Shown: positions 52,649-61,940, counted from the first letter of the stretch. The stretch: 64,000 nucleotides of DNA from Burkholderia plantarii (GCF_001411805.1 NZ_CP007212.1:744001-808000), one strand, 5' to 3'. Numbers and translations: made by a program. The notes: generated by a model not told the origin, from the sequence alone.

Positions 52649-55018
52649 ATGAACCAGCAAGCCGAACCGTTCCTGAAGGATCTCGAGTTCCGTCAGGTCC
52701 ACGTCTCGCGTCCGCACGAATCCGCGCATCTGCACGTGAGCGGGCGCGCCAGCTATACCGACGACCTGCCGGTGATCGCCGGCACGCTGCACGCGGCGCT
52801 CGGCCTGAGCACGAAGGCGCACGCGCGCATCGTCTCGGCCGATTTCGACGCGGTGCGCGCCACGCCCGGCGTGGTGGCCGTGTTCACCGCCGAGGACATC
52901 CCCGGCGTCAACGACTGCGGCCCGGTGATCCACGACGATCCGGTGCTGGCCGACGGCGTGGTGCAGTTCGTCGGCCAGCCGGTGTTCATCGTGGTGGCGA
53001 CCTCGCACGACGCGGCGCGGCTCGCGGCGCGCCGCGCGAAGATCGACTACGCGGACCTGCCGGCGATCCTGACCGCGCAGGCCGCGCGCGCCGCCGAATC
53101 CTACGTGTTGCCGCCGATGAAGCTCGCGCGCGGCGACGCGACCGGCCGCGCCGCCGCCGCGCCGCGCCGCGACACGGGCGAGCTGACGCTCGGCGGCCAG
53201 GAGCAGTTCTATCTGGAAGGGCAGGTGGCCTACGCGGTGCCGAAGGACGACGACGGCATGCACGTGTATTGCTCGACGCAGCACCCGAGCGAGATGCAGC
53301 ACCTGGTGGCGCATCTGCTCGGGGTGGCCTCGCACAACGTGCTGGTGGAATGCCGGCGGATGGGCGGCGGCTTCGGCGGCAAGGAATCGCAGTCGGGCCT
53401 GTTCGCGTGCTGCGCGGCGCTGGCGGCCTGGAAGCTGCTTTGCCCGGTGAAGCTGCGCGCCGACCGCGACGACGACATGATGATCACCGGCAAGCGCCAC
53501 GACTTCCACTACCGCTACGACGTGGGCTACGACGAGGCCGGCGTGATCGACGGCGTGTCGGTGGAGATGACCTCGCGCTGCGGCTTCTCGGCCGACCTGT
53601 CGGGGCCGGTGATGACGCGCGCGGTCTGCCATTTCGACAATGCCTACTGGCTGCCCGACGTCTCGATCGCCGGCTACTGCGGCAAGACCAACACCCAGTC
53701 GAACACCGCGTTTCGCGGCTTCGGCGGCCCGCAGGGCGCGTTCGCGATCGAGTACCTCATCGACAACATCGCGCGCGATCTCGACCTCGATCCGCTCGAC
53801 GTGCGCTACCGCAACCTGTACGGCAAGGACGAGCGCAACGTCACGCCCTACGGCCAGACCATCGAGGACAACGTGCTGCACGCGCTGCTCGGCGAGCTGG
53901 AGGCGACCAGCGGCTATCGCGCGCGACGCGCGGCCGTGCGCGAGTTCAACGCGCGCAGCCCGGTGCTGAAGAAGGGCATCGCGCTCACGCCGGTCAAGTT
54001 CGGCATCGCGTTCAACGTCGCGCACCTGAACCAGGCCGGCGCGCTGGTGCACGTCTATACCGACGGCTCGATCCTCGTGAACCACGGCGGCACCGAGATG
54101 GGGCAGGGGCTCAACACCAAGGTCGCGCAGGTGGTCGCGCACGAGCTCGGCGTCGCGTTCGGCCGCGTGCGCGTGACGGCCACCGACACCAGCAAGGTCG
54201 CGAACACCTCGGCCACCGCCGCCTCGACCGGCTCGGACCTGAACGGCAAGGCCGCGCAGGACGCGGCGCGACAGCTGCGCGAGCGGCTCGCCGCGTTCGC
54301 GGCCGAGCGGCTCGGCGAGCCCGACGCGCCGGCCGTGGCCGCGGCCGAAGTGCGCTTCGCCGACGACCGCGTGTGGATCGGCGCGAAGGCCGTGCCGTTC
54401 GGCGAGGTGGTCGCCCAGGCCTATCTCGCGCGCGTGCAGCTGTGGTCGGACGGTTTCCATGCCACGCCGAAGCTGCACTGGAACCAGGCGACGCTGCAGG
54501 GCCGGCCGTTCTTCTACTACGCCTACGGCGCCGCCTGCAGCGAGGTGGTGATCGACACGCTGACGGGCGAGATGCGCGTGCTGCGCGCCGACGCGCTGCA
54601 CGACGTGGGCGCCTCGCTGAACCCGGCGATCGATCTCGGCCAGGTGGAGGGCGGCTTCATCCAGGGCATGGGCTGGCTCACCACCGAGGAGCTGTGGTGG
54701 AACGACGGCGGCCGGCTGATGACGCACGCGCCGTCCACCTACAAGATCCCGACCGTCAACGACACGCCGCCCGACTTCCGCGTCAACCTGTTCCGCAACC
54801 GCAACGTCGAGGACAGCATCCACCGCTCGAAGGCGGTCGGCGAGCCACCGCTGCTGCTGCCGTTCTCGGTGTTCTTCGCGATCCGCGACGCGGTGGCGGC
54901 GGTCGGCGACTATCGCGTGCAGCCGCCGTTGAACGCACCCGCCACCGGCGAGGCGATCCTGGGCGCGGTCGAGGCCGTGCGCGCGGCGGCGGCCGCGCCC
55001 GGCGCCGCGCGGAGCTGA
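52649..55018 (+). CDS. xdhB: Xanthine dehydrogenase molybdenum subunit XdhB
   Basis: 789 residues. SGRASYTDDLPVIAGTLHAALGLS near residue 31; MGGGFGGKESQ near 237; FRGFGGPQGAFAIEYLID near 352, which binds Mo-pterin; MGQGLNTKVAQVVAHELG near 485; GASLNPAIDLGQVEGGFIQGMGW near 655, then the active-site Glu in KAVGEPPLLLPFSVF. The catalytic subunit that hydroxylates hypoxanthine and xanthine. Followed after 4 bases by a short xdhC. Confidence 0.96.
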   Translation: MNQQAEPFLKDLEFRQVHVSRPHESAHLHVSGRASYTDDLPVIAGTLHAALGLSTKAHARIVSADFDAVRATPGVVAVFTAEDIPGVNDCGPVIHDDPVLADGVVQFVGQPVFIVVATSHDAARLAARRAKIDYADLPAILTAQAARAAESYVLPPMKLARGDATGRAAAAPRRDTGELTLGGQEQFYLEGQVAYAVPKDDDGMHVYCSTQHPSEMQHLVAHLLGVASHNVLVECRRMGGGFGGKESQSGLFACCAALAAWKLLCPVKLRADRDDDMMITGKRHDFHYRYDVGYDEAGVIDGVSVEMTSRCGFSADLSGPVMTRAVCHFDNAYWLPDVSIAGYCGKTNTQSNTAFRGFGGPQGAFAIEYLIDNIARDLDLDPLDVRYRNLYGKDERNVTPYGQTIEDNVLHALLGELEATSGYRARRAAVREFNARSPVLKKGIALTPVKFGIAFNVAHLNQAGALVHVYTDGSILVNHGGTEMGQGLNTKVAQVVAHELGVAFGRVRVTATDTSKVANTSATAASTGSDLNGKAAQDAARQLRERLAAFAAERLGEPDAPAVAAAEVRFADDRVWIGAKAVPFGEVVAQAYLARVQLWSDGFHATPKLHWNQATLQGRPFFYYAYGAACSEVVIDTLTGEMRVLRADALHDVGASLNPAIDLGQVEGGFIQGMGWLTTEELWWNDGGRLMTHAPSTYKIPTVNDTPPDFRVNLFRNRNVEDSIHRSKAVGEPPLLLPFSVFFAIRDAVAAVGDYRVQPPLNAPATGEAILGAVEAVRAAAAAPGAARS

Positions 55019-55022
55019 GGCC

Positions 55023-55589
55023 ATGCTGCCGTCACCGCTTCAGGTCGGCCGGCTGCGCGGCCCCGTGCGCGCGATCGCGTCGATGCACGTCGTGCTGTTC
55101 GGCGCCGGGCACGTCGGCCATGCGCTCGTCGCGCTGCTCGCGCATCTGCCCTGCGTCGTGCAGTGGGTGGACGCGCGCGACGAATGCTTCCCCGACGAGG
55201 TACCGCCGAACGTGCAGCCGGAGCCGACCGACACGCCCGAGGCGATCGTCGACGCGGCGCCGCCCGGCAGCTACTTCCTCGTCATGACGCACAACCACGC
55301 GCTCGATTTCGCGCTCGCCGAGCAGATCCTGCGTCGCGACGATTTCGCCTATTTCGGCATGATCGGCTCGCGCACCAAGCGCGTGAAATTCGAGCGGCGC
55401 CTGATCGAGCGCGGCGTGGCGCCCGCGCATCTGGCCGACATGGTCTGTCCGATCGGCGTGGCCGGCATCGTCGACAAGGCGCCGCCCGCGATCGCGGTGG
55501 CGGTCTGCGCCGAGCTGCTGCAGGCGCGGACCGGCGCGGCGCGGCGCTGGCGCAGGCAGCCCGCGGGCGAGGTGGTGGCGGCGCCGTGA
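55023..55589 (+). CDS. xdhC: XdhC, N-terminally truncated (Rossmann domain only)
   Basis: 188 residues. XdhC normally (about 250-350 residues) has an N-terminal XdhC/CoxI domain that binds the molybdenum cofactor, and a C-terminal Rossmann domain. Here only the latter is present: MHVVLFGAGHVGHALVALLAHLPC near residue 21, VDARDECFP, YFLVMTHNHALDFALAEQILR, YFGMIGSRTKRVKFERRL, MVCPIGVAGIVDKAPPAIAVAVC. The ATG at 55023 lies 4 bases after xdhB, and the frame upstream cannot encode the missing part, which must be deleted rather than misread. It may still act, or another full-length copy may load XdhB. Confidence 0.85.
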   Translation: MLPSPLQVGRLRGPVRAIASMHVVLFGAGHVGHALVALLAHLPCVVQWVDARDECFPDEVPPNVQPEPTDTPEAIVDAAPPGSYFLVMTHNHALDFALAEQILRRDDFAYFGMIGSRTKRVKFERRLIERGVAPAHLADMVCPIGVAGIVDKAPPAIAVAVCAELLQARTGAARRWRRQPAGEVVAAP

Positions 55590-55900
55590 GTCGGGGCGTG
55601 AGGCGGTGGCGGTGTGAAGTGGCAGGCCCGACGCGGAGGTTTTCGGCGGAAGGCCCCATGCCGGGCGCCGCGAACGGGGGACGCTGCAAAGCGGATGCCG
55701 CGAGCCGGACGCCGTGAGCCCGCCGTGAACCGGATGCCGTCATGCGCAGCGCGCGATCCGGCACCGGCGATTCGGCGCGTGCCGCCTGCCGGCCGCGACC
55801 ATCGGCAAGTACACGGCACTTTTCAAATGCGTCGCAATTCGCGAAGATGGACAGCCCTGTCTTTATACCGCCACGGCCGTCGCCGGCCGCTTCGATCACC
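55590..55900. other. Intergenic region between xdhC and the ModA-like gene
   Basis: About 310 bases without a gene. Contains short degenerate direct repeats around 55685-55740 (three copies related to CCGGACGCCGTGA). No terminator or riboswitch was recognised. Confidence 0.4.
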
Positions 55901-56719
55901 ATGCCGAAACATTCCGCCTTGCCTGCCACCGAGCACCGTCGCGCGACGGTCCACGCCTTCCTTGCCTGCCTCGCCGGCGCCGCCATGTTCGCCGCTCCCG
56001 CGGCCGATGCCGTCGAGCTCCACGTCATGAATTCGGGCGGCTTCACCGCCGCCTACCAGCACCTCGCGCCGAAATTCACGGCCGCGACGGGCGACACGCT
56101 CGAGATCACCTACGGCCCGTCGATGGGCGAGACCCCGCAGGCGATTCCGAACCGGCTCGCGCGCGGCGAACCGGCCGACGTCGTGATCATGGTCGGCTAC
56201 GCGCTCGACCGTCTGATCGCCGAGGGCAAGGTGCGCGCCGATTCGCGCGTCGAACTGGCCGATTCGCGGATCGGCGCCGTGGTGCGGGCCGGCGCGCCGG
56301 TGCCCAAGGTCGATACGCCGGCGGCGCTGAAGGCCGCGCTGCTGGCCGCGCCGTCGGTCGCGTATTCGGACAGCGCGAGCGGCGTGTACATCGAACGCGA
56401 GCTGTTCGACAAGCTCGGCATTGCCGCGCAGCTGCGGCCGAAGGCGGTCAAGGTGCCGCGCGTGCCGGTCGCCTCGAAGGTGGCCGACGGCAGCTATGCG
56501 CTCGGCTTCCAGCAGGTCGCCGAACTGCTGCCGGTGCCGGGCGTCACGTTCGCGGGGCGGATTCCCGAGTCGCTGCAGTCGGTCACGCGCTACGCGGGCG
56601 GGATTCCGGTCGGCGCGCGACATCCCGAGCAGGCGCGCAAGCTGCTCGACTACCTGGCCTCGCCGGCCGCGCGCGCCGAGGTGGCCGCGACCGGGCTCGA
56701 TCCGGTCCCCGCGCATTGA
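55901..56719 (+). CDS. Molybdate-type ABC transporter substrate-binding protein (ModA-like)
   Basis: 272 residues from ATG 55901. Signal peptide near 18-37 (VHAFLACLAGAAMFAAPAADA), so periplasmic. ModA-like fold: VELHVMNSGGFTAAYQHLAPKFTAATGDTLEI near 39, PADVVIMVGYALDRLIAEGKV near 93, SDSASGVYIERELFDKLGI near 155. Some conserved residues of classical ModA are replaced, so it may bind another oxyanion or a small organic acid. Its position after xdhABC is suggestive of supplying molybdate for the enzyme, an inference. No modBC genes follow. Confidence 0.72.
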   Translation: MPKHSALPATEHRRATVHAFLACLAGAAMFAAPAADAVELHVMNSGGFTAAYQHLAPKFTAATGDTLEITYGPSMGETPQAIPNRLARGEPADVVIMVGYALDRLIAEGKVRADSRVELADSRIGAVVRAGAPVPKVDTPAALKAALLAAPSVAYSDSASGVYIERELFDKLGIAAQLRPKAVKVPRVPVASKVADGSYALGFQQVAELLPVPGVTFAGRIPESLQSVTRYAGGIPVGARHPEQARKLLDYLASPAARAEVAATGLDPVPAH

Positions 56720-56808
56720 AACGCGGCAGCACGCGGCGAGCGTCCGGCGGCGCCGCCTCGATGTCCCGTTCGATCCGCCGCTGAAGGCTCGCCGAGGTCC
56801 GATTCCCG

Positions 56809-57213
56809 ATGAACGATTCGCAACCCTTCCTCGACGCCGTCGTCTCGATCTGCACCGAGATCGAGGCGTGGCTGGCCGGCACCGCCACCTCGGCCGCGGC
56901 GCTCGACGCGCTGCTCGCGCGCTTCGCGCCGGCCTTCACGATGACCGGCACCGACGGCGCGAGCCTGGACCACGCCGGCCTGCGCGCGCTGTTCGCGCGG
57001 CTCGCCGGCTACAAGCCCGGGCTCGAGATCAGGCTGGTCGCGCTGCGCACGATCGCCGTCCATCCGGACGGCGCCGTGATCGGCTACGACGAGCATCAGC
57101 GCGACGCGAGCGGGCCCCTGCCCGCGCGCCGCTCGACCGCCGTACTCGAACGCGACGCGGCCGAGGGCCGGATTCGCTGGCTCCATCTGCAGGAAACCTG
57201 GCTCGACGCGTGA
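56809..57213 (+). CDS. Small NTF2-fold protein (SnoaL/DUF4440-like)
   Basis: 134 residues, ATG 56809. Predicted alpha-beta barrel of the NTF2-like type: SICTEIEAWL, LLARFAPAFTMTGTDGASL, and strand pairs IRLVALRTIAVHPDGAVIGYDEH and RIRWLHLQETWL. Such proteins include ketosteroid isomerase-like enzymes and adaptors. No catalytic residues can be assigned with confidence. Follows the ModA-like gene by about 90 bases and converges on the LysR gene. Confidence 0.65.
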   Translation: MNDSQPFLDAVVSICTEIEAWLAGTATSAAALDALLARFAPAFTMTGTDGASLDHAGLRALFARLAGYKPGLEIRLVALRTIAVHPDGAVIGYDEHQRDASGPLPARRSTAVLERDAAEGRIRWLHLQETWLDA

Positions 57214-57219
57214 ACGGCC

Positions 57220-58194
57220 TCAGCGCGCCGTCTTGCGCCGCGCGCGCGGCGGTGCCGTCAGCGAATCCGACACCGACTTCACCAGCGCGCGCAGCCACGC
57301 GAGGTCGGACGGCCGGTCCGGCTGCGGATGGGCGAGCTGGTAGCAATGAATGCGCGGGAACGACACGGGCGGCGCGAGGATCACGAGCGGCAGCATCTGC
57401 GCGTAATGCTCGGCGAAGCGGCGCGTGGTGGTGAAGATCAGGTCCGATTGCAGCAGCACCTGCGGGACCACGCCGAAGTAGGGCAGCGTCGTTACCACGC
57501 GACGTTCGAGCTTCGCGCGCGCGAGGCCGATCTCGATCGCGTTGCGCGCGGCGCCCGTGTACGGCGTCGGCGCGAGGTGGGCCGCCGCCGCGTAGGCCTC
57601 GCGCGTGAGCGGCGCCCGCGCGAGCGGGTGCGTGTCGCGCATCAGGCACACCACGGTGTCGGGGAACAGGTCGCTGCGCGCGAACCGCGGATCGGGCCGC
57701 GGCCAGTTCGCGATCACCAGATCGAGCACGCCCGAGTCGAGCGCGCCAGCGTGATCGAGCGCCGGGTTCAGCGAATCGAGTTCGAGGTGCGCGAGCGGCG
57801 CGGCTTCGCGAAACCGCGCGATCAGCGTCGGCATGAAGAAGTCGTTCAGGTAGTCGGGCGCGGCGAGCCGGAAGGTGCGGCGCGAGCTGGCCGGATCGAA
57901 GTCGCCGTGCGGCGTGGCGATGAAGTCGACGTCGCGCAGCGCGCGCTGCGCCGCCTCCAGCAGCGACGCGCCGTACTCGGTCGGCACCATGCCCGACTTG
58001 CCGCGCACCAGGATCGGGTCGTTCAGCACTTCGCGCAGGCGCCGCAGCGCCGTGCTGATGGCCGGCTGCGTCTGGTTCAGGCGCAGCGCGGCCTGCGTCA
58101 CGCTGCGCTCCAGCAGCAGCGTGCGCAACACCCGCACGAGCCAGATGTCGAGCGAGGCGGTGCGGGAATCGGCGGTGTCGTCGTCGGTTGGCAT
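57220..58194 (-). CDS. LysR-type transcriptional regulator (NodD-like group)
   Basis: 324 residues. HTH: RVLRTLLLERSVTQAALRLNQTQPAISTALRRLREVLNDPILVRGKSGMVPTEYG; the LRREVLND-type and VRGKSGM features are typical of the NodD/PnbR subfamily. C-terminal effector-binding domain to residue 300. Downstream of, and on the same strand as, the HCCA-isomerase-like gene, so one transcript is possible; its effector is unknown. Confidence 0.88.
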   Translation of the reverse strand: MPTDDDTADSRTASLDIWLVRVLRTLLLERSVTQAALRLNQTQPAISTALRRLREVLNDPILVRGKSGMVPTEYGASLLEAAQRALRDVDFIATPHGDFDPASSRRTFRLAAPDYLNDFFMPTLIARFREAAPLAHLELDSLNPALDHAGALDSGVLDLVIANWPRPDPRFARSDLFPDTVVCLMRDTHPLARAPLTREAYAAAAHLAPTPYTGAARNAIEIGLARAKLERRVVTTLPYFGVVPQVLLQSDLIFTTTRRFAEHYAQMLPLVILAPPVSFPRIHCYQLAHPQPDRPSDLAWLRALVKSVSDSLTAPPRARRKTAR

Positions 58195-58376
58195 CGGCGG
58201 GGCGGCGAGGGCGTCGCTTGTAAGATACCGGAGCGCGCGGCGCGCGCGCGGGCCGGCGTGTTATCCGCGGTATCGGCGCGACTTGTGCGATTGGTGCGGC
58301 TTGCGTGGCCGGAGCGGTCCGGCCGGCCGGTCCGGCCCGTCGGGACGAACCGGCCGCTCCGGCGCGGCACGCGCGA

Positions 58377-59021
58377 TCAGCGGTGGCCCGGCGGCAGCGT
58401 GCTGATCCGCTTCACTTCCTTTGATTCGAGCCAGTTCGGCGTGCGCGCGCAATAGAGCACCATCGACAGCGCGTCCTCGCCCCAGAACAACTGCCGGTTC
58501 ATCCAGAAGGTCGGCACGCCGAACACGCCGAGCTCGATCGCGTCCTGCGTGTTGCGATGCAGTTGCGCCTGCGTCTCGGGCGCGTCGATGCGCGGGTCGT
58601 CGGCGGCCACGCCCACGCGTTCGCAGAGCGCGGCGAAGCCGTCCTCGGCGATCGCATCGCGCCCCTCGCGCCAGATGAAGCGGAACATCTCGCGCACCAC
58701 GGCGAGATCGGCGCCCGCCACGATCGCGAGCCGCAGCAGGCGCGTCGAATCGAACGGATGGGCGGGCGGCATGCGGAACGCGATGCCGAGTTGCTCGGCG
58801 CGGAACAAGGCATGGCGATAGGTGAACACGCGCTTGGCCGGCACGTCGTACATCGGGCGCTGCCCCCAGCGTTCCTGCAGGACCGGCAGCGAGACCGGGA
58901 CCGGCGCGAACGGCATGCTCGGCCACTTGTCCTGCTGTTCGAGCAGCAGATACGTGAACGGCGACAGGAAATCGTAATACCAGCGCGGTTGGCTGGTGTC
59001 GTGGCCCACGGTCATCGGCAA
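58377..59021 (-). CDS. 2-hydroxychromene-2-carboxylate isomerase family / DsbA-like protein
   Basis: 214 residues. WYYDFLSPFTYLLLEQQDKW near residue 14 is the family opening (the glutathione-binding FxSPF of HCCA isomerases and kappa-class GSTs), PAHPFDSTRLLRLAIVAG near 85 and GVFGVPTFWMNRQLFWGED near 167 (cis-Pro). Acts on an aromatic degradation intermediate such as hydroxychromene carboxylate, using glutathione, or on an unrelated thiol substrate. No naphthalene degradation genes are near. Confidence 0.86.
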   Translation of the reverse strand: MPMTVGHDTSQPRWYYDFLSPFTYLLLEQQDKWPSMPFAPVPVSLPVLQERWGQRPMYDVPAKRVFTYRHALFRAEQLGIAFRMPPAHPFDSTRLLRLAIVAGADLAVVREMFRFIWREGRDAIAEDGFAALCERVGVAADDPRIDAPETQAQLHRNTQDAIELGVFGVPTFWMNRQLFWGEDALSMVLYCARTPNWLESKEVKRISTLPPGHR

Positions 59022-59345
59022 GTCTCCTGAAAAGGCGAGGGGCCGCGCGGCCCGCGTGTCGCCATGGTACGCAATGGCGTCGGCGATTGCAGCAATCGCG
59101 GCGCCCTAGCCGTTCACGCGTCGCGGTGAGGGGCGGGCGCGTGCTCGGGGAGTGGGGGCGGCACTTGCGGCGGCGGGCCGGGGTGGTGCCGTGGCGGCGG
59201 TGTTGGTCGGTATAGACAATGGTGGCGGATTGGCACGATGGCGTGGCCGGCCCCGACCGGATCGGGGCCGAAGCAAGCCGCCTGGCGCGGCGTCGCGCGG
59301 GGGAGACGGAACGCGGCTCAGCCCGACAAAACCCGCTCAACCCGC
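59022..59345. other. Intergenic region upstream of the HCCA-isomerase-like gene
   Basis: About 320 bases, no gene. Contains GC-rich simple repeats around 59150-59200 and the beginning of the low-complexity end of the TAXI gene on the minus strand. Promoter of the HCCA-isomerase-like gene expected here. Confidence 0.4.
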
Positions 59346-60815
59346 TCAACCCGGCGCGACGCCCGGACCACCCGGTGCCGGCGTGCCGGAACCGGCACCA
59401 GGCGCGGCGTCGGCCGGCGTGGCGGCGCCCGGCGTGCCCGGCGCGGACGAATCATCGCCGCGCGGCGCCGCTTCGTGCGCGAGCAGGCGCTCGCGCACGA
59501 AGCCGATATGCTCGCGCAGCACGTAGAACTGCCCCGCGTAGGCGAGCGGCATCTTCATCCGGTTGACCGAGTCCTCCACGTCGTCGAGCCGTTCGAGCAG
59601 CGCGAGCCGTTCGCGCCCGGTTGGCTCGCCCAGCGCGCTGCGCTCCAGCGTGATCAGCGCGCCGTACCAGCGGTAGATCCGCGAGCGCACGCGCCAGCCG
59701 TACAGCATCGGCACGAAGCGCAGCCCCGGGATCAGCACCACCACGAGCGGCACCACGATCACCAGCAGCCGGTCGACCAGGCTCGCCACCCAGAACGGCA
59801 GCTGCCGGTAGAGGAAGGTCTTGCCGGACTTGTAGTAGCGCGCCGCGTCGTCGGACAGCGGGAAGCTGCCGTGCGTGACGGGCGACGGGAATTCGCCGGC
59901 GCGCTGCAGGATCGTCGCGCGCCCCTGCACCTCGCGCGCGGCCTCGATCAGCAGGTCCGACAGCGCCGGATGCAGCGAGTCGCGCGCGATCAGCTCGACG
60001 GTGGGCGACAGCGTATGGATGTCCTCCGACGGCAGGTTCGTGCCGGGATCGTAGACGCCCATCGGCAGCGTGATGTCGGTCAGGTACGGGAAGCGCCGCG
60101 TGTAGGCCTCGGCTTGCGGGAACGAGTAGAAACGCACGCCCGGCGCGCGGAACAGCTTCGCCATCACCGGGATCTGGGTCGAATCGCCCGACAGGAACGC
60201 CGCGTCGATGCGGCCGTCGATCAGCGCGCGCGCGGCGTCCTCGCCGGCGAGCGGCAGCAGGCGCGTCGCGCCGCCCGGCACGATGCCGTTCAGCTTCAGC
60301 AGCGCGAGGCCGAGTTCGTGGGCGCCGCTGCCGTCCGGGCCGAGCGCGAGCCGCTTGCCGTCGAACTGCGACAGCCGCGCGACGGGCGGGCCGCGGTAGA
60401 GGATCGCGAGCGGCACGTAGCCGACGCTGCCGAGCGAGACCAGGCTGTCGGGCCGGTCCTTCTGGTCGACGCCGCTCTGCACGAACGCCACGTCGACGCG
60501 CCCGTGCGGATCCAGCAGGCGCTGCAGGTTCTGCGCCGAGCCTTCCGAGGGCAGCACCTCGAGCGTCACGCCGTTCTTCGCGAGGATTCGCTGGTAGCGG
60601 CGCGCGGCCATCCAGTTGGTGCTGCCGGGCGGGCCGGCCGAGAGCACCAGATGGGTGGGCGGCGCGGGCTGGATCAGCTTGATCGCGAGCCAGATCGCCG
60701 CGGCGCCGAGCAGCAGCGCCGGCCCGAACGACATCGCCAGGTCGCGCCACGACACCGCGACGAAGCGGGCCAGGAATCGGTGCGGACGGTCGGGACGGGG
60801 CGGACGGACAATCAT
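59346..60815 (-). CDS. Membrane-anchored TAXI family solute-binding protein
   Basis: 489 residues from ATG 60815. An N-terminal helix near residues 28-48 (LAMSFGPALLLGAAAIWLAIKLI) looks like an anchor rather than a cleavable signal. The TAXI domain (residues 55-345; LVLSAGPPGSTNWMAARRYQRILAKNG, VDVAFVQSGVD, LALGPDGSGAHELGLALLKLNG, AFLSGDSTQIPVMAK) is that of TRAP-transporter binding proteins. A second hydrophobic part (near 370-400, LVDRLLVIVVPLVVVLIPGL) follows, then a helical RERLALLERLDDVEDSVNRM and a Pro/Gly/Ala-rich tail (APGTPGAATPADAAPG). No TRAP membrane component (DctQM) is adjacent. Function unknown. Confidence 0.8.
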   Translation of the reverse strand: MIVRPPRPDRPHRFLARFVAVSWRDLAMSFGPALLLGAAAIWLAIKLIQPAPPTHLVLSAGPPGSTNWMAARRYQRILAKNGVTLEVLPSEGSAQNLQRLLDPHGRVDVAFVQSGVDQKDRPDSLVSLGSVGYVPLAILYRGPPVARLSQFDGKRLALGPDGSGAHELGLALLKLNGIVPGGATRLLPLAGEDAARALIDGRIDAAFLSGDSTQIPVMAKLFRAPGVRFYSFPQAEAYTRRFPYLTDITLPMGVYDPGTNLPSEDIHTLSPTVELIARDSLHPALSDLLIEAAREVQGRATILQRAGEFPSPVTHGSFPLSDDAARYYKSGKTFLYRQLPFWVASLVDRLLVIVVPLVVVLIPGLRFVPMLYGWRVRSRIYRWYGALITLERSALGEPTGRERLALLERLDDVEDSVNRMKMPLAYAGQFYVLREHIGFVRERLLAHEAAPRGDDSSAPGTPGAATPADAAPGAGSGTPAPGGPGVAPG

Positions 60816-61243
60816 CGGAGTGCGAAACGAAGGGCGGCGAGGAGGGCGACGGCGGGGGACCGGGGCGATGGCGAGGATGGTACCCGAGTTCGACGGCGCT
60901 GCGGCAAGCGGGGCGCGGGATCCGGGAAGGTCCGGATGCCGCCGCGCAACGCCGGTGATCCGGCGCGCAAATCCTTTGCGCTTCGCGTGCCGCTGGATTA
61001 CATTGTGCGTCGCAGCCGCGCCGTGTCCGTCGCGGCGCGACCCGGCAAGCCGTTGAAACCAGACCGGGCGCGAGACGGACCACGTCCCGGCAGTCCGGCC
61101 GCCTTCGCGCGCGCCGGGCGAACGCTGCGCCTCTCGTATCTTCGTGAAAACGTCGGCCGACGGCATCCGTCGCCGGCCGTTCATCTGGGGGTAATTCGGC
61201 CGCCCGTCTGGTGCGGCCGTTTCCGGAATCACAAGGAGAAAAT
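60816..61243. other. Divergent intergenic region, TAXI gene / BON gene
   Basis: About 430 bases without a gene. Holds the promoters of the TAXI gene (minus) and the BON-domain gene (plus). I see no convincing regulator motif. Confidence 0.4.
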
Positions 61244-61612
61244 ATGAAGTCGATCGTGTGGAAGGCTCTGGGCAGCGCGCTGGTTGCGGCGCTCGTTTGC
61301 GGCAACGTGTACGCGCAGGCGAGCGACGCCGCCGCGGGCACCGAGGCGCCGGCCGCCAGCAAGAGCACGCAGAAGGCGGCCGCGAAGGCGGCCCGCAAGT
61401 CCAATCGCAAGCTCGGTTACGCGGTGCGCAAGGCCATCACGAAGGCCGGCGGCATCGACGTGTCGAACATCACCGTGCGCTCGAAGGGCGGCGCGATCTC
61501 GCTGCAGGGCACGGTGCCGGACCAGTCGCAGATCGACAAGGCCGGCGACGTCGCCAAGGGGGTGGCGGGCGTCACCTCGGTCGACAACAAGCTGACCGTC
61601 CAGCAGCAGTAA
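61244..61612 (+). CDS. Periplasmic BON-domain protein
   Basis: 122 residues, AAGGAG before the ATG. Signal peptide to about residue 26 (ALGSALVAALVCGNVYAQA). A Lys/Ala-rich helical stretch (residues 40-58), then one BON domain (residues 55-120: LGYAVRKAITKAGGIDVSNITVRSKGGAISLQGTVPDQSQIDKAGDVAKGVAGVTSVDNKLTV), which binds phospholipids. OsmY-type proteins with BON domains help the envelope under osmotic stress. Monocistronic with its own terminator. Confidence 0.9.
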   Translation: MKSIVWKALGSALVAALVCGNVYAQASDAAAGTEAPAASKSTQKAAAKAARKSNRKLGYAVRKAITKAGGIDVSNITVRSKGGAISLQGTVPDQSQIDKAGDVAKGVAGVTSVDNKLTVQQQ

Positions 61613-61940
61613 GACCGGAAACGCGCGGGACGGCGTCGGCCGTCTCGCGTGGAAACGTGCGCCGCCTCGAGCGGCGCATTTTTTTGTGGAGCGGGTTCGT
61701 GCCGGTGGCGGGTTTCGGGCGGCTTCGCGGGCGTTGCCGCCCGGGCGGCTGTCGCGCTATCTGACCGGCGGGGCGCGTTGGCGCCAGCTTCCGCGCCGTC
61801 TCCCGCACGCTCGCTGGCATGCCGCCATCCGGCGGACTCGTGGATTTTTTGCGCGTTGCCCGGCATCGGCAGGCCGTCGTCGGCCGCTTCGTCGCGTCCG
61901 GCCGGCTCCGGGCGGCGCTCACCGCGGCGATGCCGCCCCC
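61613..61940. other. Intergenic region between the BON gene and the TauE/SafE gene (convergent)
   Basis: About 330 bases, no gene. Holds the BON-gene terminator (next entry). The rest is GC-rich and unremarkable. Confidence 0.45.
61658..61687 (+). terminator. Intrinsic terminator of the BON gene
   Basis: TGCGCCGC-CTCGA-GCGGCGCA, 8-bp stem, followed by TTTTTTT. Between the convergent BON and TauE genes, serving the BON gene. Confidence 0.9.

Noticed and set aside
50948..55024. 1,358-codon open frame opposite xdhAB
   Set aside because: Shadow of the high-GC codon pattern; no family features, while the plus strand has complete xdh motifs.
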